Of a stretch of 64,000 nucleotides of DNA, positions 57,082 to 64,000 are shown in pieces. Below the pieces are notes generated by a model, which saw only the letters and a program-made list of their open reading frames with translations, was not told where the DNA came from and did no database searches. The stretch comes from Solanum dulcamara (Eukaryota; Streptophyta; Magnoliopsida; Solanales; Solanaceae): NCBI RefSeq assembly GCF_947179165.1, contig NC_077243.1, forward strand, positions 52,194,001-52,258,000, in the 5' to 3' direction. Made by a program: the position numbers and the translations under genes. Position 1 is the stretch's first letter, and each line of letters begins with the position of its first letter.

Positions 57082-59166
57082 TTACTAAAATAAAAGAAAT
57101 CAATATAAACTCCAAATGACTTAAACATATTCATATAGTCTAGACATGCCTCTAATAACTTTTGATGGAGCATAGAAAAAGCTCATAGCTCACCAAGCAT
57201 AATGAAAGAACATAAGTATGAAAATATGGATATAGCATAATGAGTTCACCCTCGAATAATGAGGAATCACCAAAAGCTAACTCTGAGTAGAGCACAAACT
57301 AATCATGCATGAGAGGATGAGAGTCGGATCCTATATTATGATACAATGTAAGCAAAACTAGTGTTAGTACATGCAATGTACTAAGTATGGAGAATATGCA
57401 ATGCATGTCAAAAATCATTATAATGAAATGATCAATCTAAACATAGTTAAAAACCTTTATAACATCACCCAAAATATAATACACGGTTAATGCAAACTTG
57501 CAAGAAAATCATATGTCAAAACATAATATAGTGAGAGAATTATAAGTCATAGTGAGAGATATTATTAAGGGACATAAACCAAGTGAATTATAACATGCAG
57601 TTCCATATTTTTCTTGAACACGGAAAAGAGAGGGTCCATACATGCCAAGCTAATAATTGTAACACTGCCTAAGTAGATCCACCAAGCTACTAAGGAATCA
57701 AGCTTCACCTAATAGGTAACCCTTTCTAAGGAATCAAGCCCCTACTAATGGGTGATCCTTTCTTCTATAGTGGCACATAGTTATGGGACAATGGGAATTC
57801 TTCTAAAGAACTCTGTCTCTACTAAAGGGTGAGCCTTTATCTCAAGTTCCACTCAGTGCTAGGTCAACTCTCAAAGGAATATCATATGTAATATATTATA
57901 AACTATGAAGATGGAAAAAATCTAGTTATATGATGTTCATTATAAATACTTGATAATCATTAAAATAGCTCCTTCAACATACCAAGACATCATGACATAT
58001 TCATAAAGATACTTATCTATAGCATAACAATCATGATAAGCTTTTCATAAAATTCATATTGATACTTTATCTAGAGGCATCATTAAAAATATAGTTCCTA
58101 AATTCATGATGCATTGCATAAATCAAAAATCATAACTCATAGTCATAAAACAGTAATAATGCATGGGTTCATGTAAAATCCTTGACAACATATAATTAAA
58201 ATGAATTTGTGCATAATAAGATCATTGACAATCCATAATATAATGAACCCAATGCTAAATCATCAAAAACCTAGAACCATTGAATTGAAATAGATAGGAA
58301 AAAGACAAAATCTTTGGGAATCCATGAATGAAAAGGATCCATGAATGAAATTTCCACATACCTTAATAAATTCTAGCCTTCTAATTGAAAAGGATAATTG
58401 AGTTCTTGAAACATAAGCTTGATTTGAGAAGAAGACCTTGGAAAAACCTTGGATAGAAGGTTTCTCTTGATTTTTGAATTTTTTTGACTTGAAAGCTTTA
58501 GAGTTCTTGATGGAGAAGAGGAATCTTAGGTGAGTTTTGAGAGAGTTTCTTCACACTAGAATTTTTAGATTGATGAATATGAGAGGAAAACTTGTTAGTT
58601 CAATTATAAACTCTTTTAAACACCCAAAAAACGACTAAGAATAGGGTTGAAAATCTTTAGAAAGAACAAAAATAACCCTGGAACGCATGTAGAAAGTTTC
58701 AAAAAAATAGTGCAGCAAGCCTTTCACTAAAGGCTACATGGGCAGTGAAAGTCTTCAAGGCCTGTATTGGTGGTCATGAAGGTGTAAATGCTTGACATAG
58801 CTTCACAAAAATGGGCACAATGTTTTACTCTAAAATCCAAATGAGGAAAACTTGGTGGAGTTAGAAAGATGACTCAAATACCTTTAATTTTATGGGTCGT
58901 GGGCCACCTAATTCTTCAGATTCAAGGAGTTATAATTGTTTTAATTTAACTCAAGTAAAATTTTATATCGAAACTCAATAAGTAAGGAAGCTTTCAACTT
59001 TACTTTGTTCTAGAGGATTTTTGTGACCTTAATTCATCTCTAAATCTATTTCCACACTAAAGAATTGAGCTTAAATTCTATGCCCAATTAATAATTACCC
59101 TGTACGACCCTATACGCATATGAAGAATAATTCGTGTTTTAGCTTAAAAGTTTTTGGGGTGTTACA
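57082..59166 (-). repeat. Left (3') LTR of the family B mini-element
   Basis: Right edge GGGGTGTTACA beside the polypurine tract. It aligns with 59827-61166 in its first part; the following ~700 bp to 59166 matches the presumed U3 side. The phrase at 58720-58800 (AAAGGCTACATGGGCAGTG...) is a faint repeat island. No ORFs of note. Confidence 0.83.
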
Positions 59167-59673
59167 ATATCCCCTCTTGGGAACATTCTTACTTGAAGGA
59201 GACACAAGAAACACTAAATAGAGTAGGAAGGATATCTAACAACTCACATGAATGCCACACATATTAAAATACATAAAACCAATGAGTAATCAATCCCAAA
59301 CTAAAATATGACTTTAAAACTTATTTTATTAACATGCACGGATATGAGACATGAAAATAGCTAAAACACATACATTTATAATAGTAGACATGAGGAACTA
59401 ATGCTTCAAGTAGAACAAAAACTTAACCATTTAGGTTCTAAAGTTAATAAAGGCATGATTCTGAAATGCATAGAATAAGAGTTAGAAGGAAAACCTTATA
59501 GAACTCAAATCTATCGCACGACTTAAGAGTGATGAAATAAGAAAATTTTCCTAAAACATCTCATAGCCTCCTATTTTTTGATGTGGCGCACCTCACACCC
59601 ATTAACAAGACTCTACTCGAAGTGGCATGCTAGACACCCTAAGACATTTGAACTCTATGCTCTGATACCAAGT
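59167..59673 (-). promoter_or_regulatory. Internal region: polypurine tract, leader hairpin, primer site
   Basis: The primer site GCTCTGATACCA is intact at 59659-59670. About 60 nt away, GTGGCGCACCTCAC (59584-59597) is the counterpart of the palindromic-loop hairpin of element I. TCATAGCCTCC and ACAAGACTCTACTCGA are the conserved leader segments. 59180-59480 corresponds to the post-pol untranslated side. No coding sequence. Confidence 0.7.
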
Positions 59674-61166
59674 TGTTCATGACCCAAGATCGACCCTAGG
59701 CATAACATGGTGATTACAATCATGAAGGACTCCATCCAATCCCCTTAGCGTACATAGAATGAAAATTTCATGCATGAAATAGAAGATAACTTAAAATGCT
59801 AAAAAGTCTCAATATAATCAATCTCTAAAATAAGATAAATCAAATATAAATTCCAAATGACTTAAACATACTCATATAGTCTAGACATGCCTCTACTAAC
59901 TTTAGATGGGGCATAGGACAAACTCCTAGTTCACAAAACATAATGAAAGAACATAAGTCTGAAAATAGAAAAATAACATGACATGTTCTCCCTCAAATAA
60001 TGAGGCCTCACCAAAATCTAACTTAGAGTAGATCAAAAACCAACTACGTGTTGGAGTATGAGAGTCAGATCCTACATTATTAGATAATATAGGCAAAAGT
60101 TTGTGTTAGTACATAGAATGTACAAAGTATGGAGAATATGCAATTCATGTTGTAAATCATGATAATGCAATGACCAAGCTAAACATAGTAAAAACCTTTA
60201 AAATATCACAGGAAATATAATACATGGTCAATGCAAACTTGTAAGAAAATCATAAGTCAAAACGTAACATAGTGAGAAAATCATAAGTCATAGTGAGAGA
60301 TACAATTAACCAATATAAACTTGTATGCTATAACATGGAGTCCGATATTTGTTTCACACACCAAAAAGATATGTTCCATAATTGCCAAGGTGAGAATCAT
60401 AGCATAGCTTAAATGGCTCAACTAACAGGTGACCCTTTCTAAGGAATCAAGCCTCTAGTAATGGGCGATCCTTTCTCCTATGGTGGTACATAGTTATGGA
60501 ATAATGGGAATACTTCTAAAGAACTAGGTCCAATCAGTGCTAGGTCAACTCTCAATGGAATATCATACATAATACATTATATGCTTTGAAGATGGCAAAT
60601 ATCTAGTAATATCAAGTTGATCATAATTACTTGAAAATCATATGAATGGCTCCTTCAACATATCATGACATTATTACATATTCATAAACATACTTATCTA
60701 AAGAATAAAAATCATGAATAGGTTTTTCAAAAAATTCGGATTGATACTTCATGTAGAAGCATCCTTAAAATCAAAGTTCATAAATTCATAATGCATACAT
60801 GTCTCAAATCATACATCATAGTCATAAAATAGTCATAATGAATGGGTTCATGTAAAATCCTTGAAAACATTTAATTAAGATGAATTTATTCATAATAAGG
60901 TCATTGTGAATGTACAAAACCATAATTGAATGAAACATATGCTAAATCATCAAAATCCTAGAACCATTGAATTGAAATTGATATGAAAAGGGTGAAATTT
61001 TTGGGACTCCATGGATGGAAAGGATCTATGGATAAAATTTCCACATATCTTAATGAATTCTAGCCTTGAAAATGAAAAAGGAGACTTGAGTTCTTGAAAC
61101 CATACCTTGATTTGAGAAGAAGACCTTGAAAAATCCTTGGGTAGAAGACTTCTCTTGATTCTTGAA
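59674..61166 (-). repeat. Right (5') LTR of the family B mini-element, truncated
   Basis: Starts TGTTCATGACCCAAGATCGACC. It matches 57082-58475 and is cut at 61166 (TTGATTCTTGAA) by the edge of a plus-strand family C LTR (TGTAATTACCC). Confidence 0.85.
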
Positions 61167-63107
61167 TGTAATTACCCTCCATGTTATTATTGATTTAATG
61201 CATTCATTTTATTATTTAGAGCCTTCTTATAGAAAACCCAAGTTATTTCTGACTTGTTGGCAATGATTGTTCAAGCATCTGGTTGTTTGTTTGTGTTTTA
61301 GGCCCCTTTTCCTTATTTTGGAGATTTTAAAACTTGAAAGTTTTTTTTTTAATAACATCAGGTAAATGACATTAGTATAGAAATATGATAGTTCCATCAT
61401 CTCCTGAATGGATAAATTAGGCTGGTATCTTGGTCGACATGAGTATCAAGGTGTTTAGTGCGTGTTTTGGGCCATTTGATATTTTAGCCTTTAAAATTTG
61501 GCATAAGGTTGACTTTAGTCAAGATTCTTACAAAACACGCTCAGATGAAAATTATTTCAGCGCGGTTAGTTTTGGAATATTGAGTTTGGTCTAAAACTAT
61601 CTTATGTTCGCTTTCCTGGGCTTTTCATCTAATCCCGAGGCCTATTGTGGAATTTGGCAAAAATGGTATTTATGTATGGGATCCACTTTTTATTAAAATG
61701 ATCTTGTATGAAAATTTCAAATTCTTCATTGAGTCGGGAACATAGAATTTGATAGGGTAGTATATCTCATTTGCATACACCAGGTTCTGAATAAATTCCG
61801 AGCACCCCATCAAAGACTTGAACTATGCCAAAACTTCCATGTTGCAGTAGTGATGGTGCAGGCCATAATTGGCCATTGTGTTCACGATGCCTCTTGACCA
61901 TGATCAATTCACTCATGTCCAGTCCTTCTTCTTCATGGGGGGCCCTCCACAATCGGGAGGACCCTTCTGTGATTGCAAAGGGTATTTTCTCAGTGGCCCG
62001 TGATCGCAATCCTAGGGCTCCGCAATCACGAAGAGCAACACATCTAGTATTTTAAATATAAACCAAACGCGATTAGATCTTTTATTCCAAGTTCAAAAGT
62101 TCATAACTATCTCAATTCAAGTCTGTTTAGGGGCTATTCAGAGCCTAGATTTTGGGGATTTGTTGGGGGAACTTATATGAGTGTTCAAAAGTTAGCGGGG
62201 AGGCTTTGTTTGAGGTAAAAATATGCTTCATCCTACTGCCTTTGTTGATTATTTAACCTAAATTGAGAATTTTGATGCATGCTTGGTTATACCCTGTTTT
62301 GAGCCCTAAATTGTGTTCCATTCTTTAACACAAGTTTTGGGTGGTAGTTCAAACTTTTTCATGAAGTTAATTTTTGGGTTTCCAGAACACGTTCCACACT
62401 CTCATTTTTTACTCCAAAATTAGTCCATCTCAGATTTTAATAATTTGAGTGTTAAAACGACCGTATTGAAGTTATGATTTTATTTTTGATAGCATGGTAA
62501 TGTTTTGAGTCCATGGAAGGGAAATGATTGGGCAACGTAATTTGGAGCATGTGTGGTTGGTCTCCCGGTAAGTTACGACTTTTCTCCCCTAAGACTGAGC
62601 ATGATTTAGCATTTGTATGTTGGTTTGTGTGAATTTGGGGGTAATTGATGGTTGAGCATGCTAAATTCCTAGAATCCATGCCTTAGACTCCATTTAAGGG
62701 CTTTTTTGGGTTGTTAAAACATGTCTATTGTTATTGTTGACCATCCATACCTTATGGTGTGCTTTCGTGTGGTTTGTTTATATCGTTGGAAGTATGTTTG
62801 GACTTATTCTACTCTTAGATTAGTGACAACCATAGACTTGCATACTTTTTTAGCCGTTAAGACTTGAAATCTCTTCAACGTCATTTCGAATGGCTTAGCT
62901 CCTTGTAGACTGATAAAAGAGAGCAGAATCTAATAGTCTGGGCATTATCTTTGTAGTAACACCACTTTTGGAACCATGTATCCATAATTCTCTTATTTTC
63001 ATTAGTCTTGGTATACTTTATTTTTGATTTGGAAAGCTACTCGTCAATTTTGGTTGGATGTTGTTTGGGGTGGAGTGATTTATTAATGGGACTCAAATTG
63101 CTGGTAC
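61167..63107 (+). repeat. Family C LTR (plus strand), cut on the right
   Basis: TGTAATTACCC at 61167 is the LTR edge; the perfect palindrome TTGACTTTAGTCAA at 61509-61522 starts exactly 342 bp after it, as in the other copies. 61600-61720 is the reverse complement equivalent of 21360-21440. A GC-rich island lies at about 61870-62035. The sequence stops at 63107, where a minus-strand B LTR begins. The 80- and 76-codon ORFs at 61767-62055 lie in the island. Confidence 0.8.
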
Positions 63108-64000
63108 TATCACAACCCGACCTAGGGTCTAGTCATAACACGGTAATCAAAACACCAAAGGGCTCCAACCAAGCCTCTGGTTCATAGCATAAGCATACAT
63201 AGGGTAGAACATATGCGGAAATATCATAGAAAAAAGTCTAACATAAGCATAAGAGAATACAATCTGACAACATAAGACCCTACATACTTGTCCAACAATG
63301 CCTCTAATCATGAATTTGGACAGGGGCTAAGATATGTCCCTATCTCACCCTCAAATTAAAGGAACAAATATCTTTTGAAACAAGACCAACAACTCATACT
63401 TGTCCTTGGTAGATGAGGACTCATAAAGACTTCGTCGATAGGAAGTTCACTAGCCACGTGGATAGACAGTATCCTCAACCTCAACTCCTACATTATGAGA
63501 TAATGTAGCCAAAATATGTGTTAGTAATTTTGAATGTACTGAGTATGAGGGCATGACATGTAATGTAAAATCATGAGATACAATAATCAAGTAAAATACA
63601 TGGTAAAAGGAGATAAGTAAAACATGAAATTATTACAATGATCAAGTATTTGGAGACATAGTTGAAATCGTGAAAATACACAAGAGATCATACATATGTG
63701 GAATAGGAACCATAACCGACATTGAGACCATGCGAGCTATAACATGGAATCCCGATGTTTCCCCTACATCTGAAAAATGGAAATCTACTTGGCAAGATAG
63801 ACTCTACCCTGCTAAGCGGGTGATACGTACACTATATGTGGATGCACTAACTAGGCCATGAAGGAAACCTACGGTGGTACGTAGTTTATAGGACATGAGG
63901 CTGCTACTAAGGCTTTTGGTAGGCCCCCTCACCTCAAGTCCCTCGGTGCTAAGTCAAATCCTACGGAATACATGCATAGCATAAAAATCATATTGAACAT
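63108..64000 (-). repeat. Family B LTR, leaving the window
   Basis: Starts TATCACAACCCGACCTAGGGTC (TG decayed to TA). It shares with the other B LTRs CCTACATTATGAGATAATGTAG, TGTACTGAGTATG and the ACATGGAATCCCGATGTT segment. It was probably inserted into the family C LTR, whose remaining part would lie beyond 64000. A 63-codon plus ORF (63670-63861) is within it. Confidence 0.78.

Larger units (their letters stand above)
57082..61166 (-). mobile_element. Family B mini-element (LTR - 0.5 kb - LTR)
   Basis: LTRs at 57082-59166 (left, missing about its first 150 bp) and 59674-61166 (right, truncated at its right side) flank only ~507 bp. That interval begins with a polypurine tract (reverse of 59167-59180, CCCAAGAGGGGATAT type) and ends with a perfect 12-bp primer site. 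It contains leader but no gag or pol. This is either an internal-deletion derivative of a family B element such as III or a non-autonomous member using its proteins. Confidence 0.85.

Noticed and set aside
59655..59673. tRNA-like sequence at the primer sites
   Set aside because: Only the 12-13 bases complementary to the tRNA-iMet 3' end are present; no tRNA fold around it.
61767..62055. Opposed 80- and 76-codon ORFs
   Set aside because: Located in the GC-rich repeat island of a family C LTR; overlap each other and show no domain.

Overview
The window is nuclear DNA from a flowering plant. Gag/pol wording, tRNA-iMet-type primer sites and LTR types look like Solanaceae (Capsicum- or Solanum-like). 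That placement is from recalled family resemblance, not a search. I see no intact protein gene, rRNA, tRNA or organelle segment. Almost all of the 64 kb is nested, decayed Ty3/gypsy LTR retrotransposons, whose coding regions are broken by stops, frameshifts and deletions.

Layout. 1-1619: right part of a family A LTR (+). 1620-6380: low-complexity DNA with one unexplained 89-aa ORF and a minus-strand relic of a plant-transposon (PF20167-like) protein. 6508-15833: family A element (-), two ~2.1 kb LTRs and a full gag-PR-RT-RH-IN order in fragments; its left LTR is followed by a second leader, so it was part of a tandem array. 15896-27899: family B element (+), pol interrupted by a family C element (-, 19913-26279). 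27900-28915: fragments, ending in a partial B LTR. 28916-57081: the largest element (VI, +). Its 5' LTR is split by a 16-kb family C-like element (VII, -, 30221-46459), whose integrase is split by a solo LTR (family F) with a perfect 5-bp target duplication. A later 2.5-kb tandem duplication copied part of that solo LTR plus IN/RNase H/RT. Element VI's integrase is split by a 3.66-kb solo LTR of family C (51504-55167). 57082-61166: a family B mini-element with only ~0.5 kb between its LTRs. 61167-63107: a family C LTR (+). 63108-64000: another B LTR (-) leaving the window.

The parts do not form a working pathway. They are layers of insertion, LTR recombination and deletion. The most interesting signals are non-coding: (1) family C-type LTRs carry ~168-bp tandem modules, each with a head-to-head pair of W-boxes, one pair lying exactly 342 bp from the LTR edge in several copies; (2) a leader module shared by elements with unrelated LTRs has a small stem-loop about 60 nt from the primer site with a palindromic loop, resembling a retroviral dimer-initiation hairpin; (3) a tandem duplication has an 18-bp templated filler; (4) GC-rich degenerate repeat islands sit inside several LTR families. 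Boundaries were set by eye from repeated sequence, TG...CA ends, primer sites and polypurine tracts.
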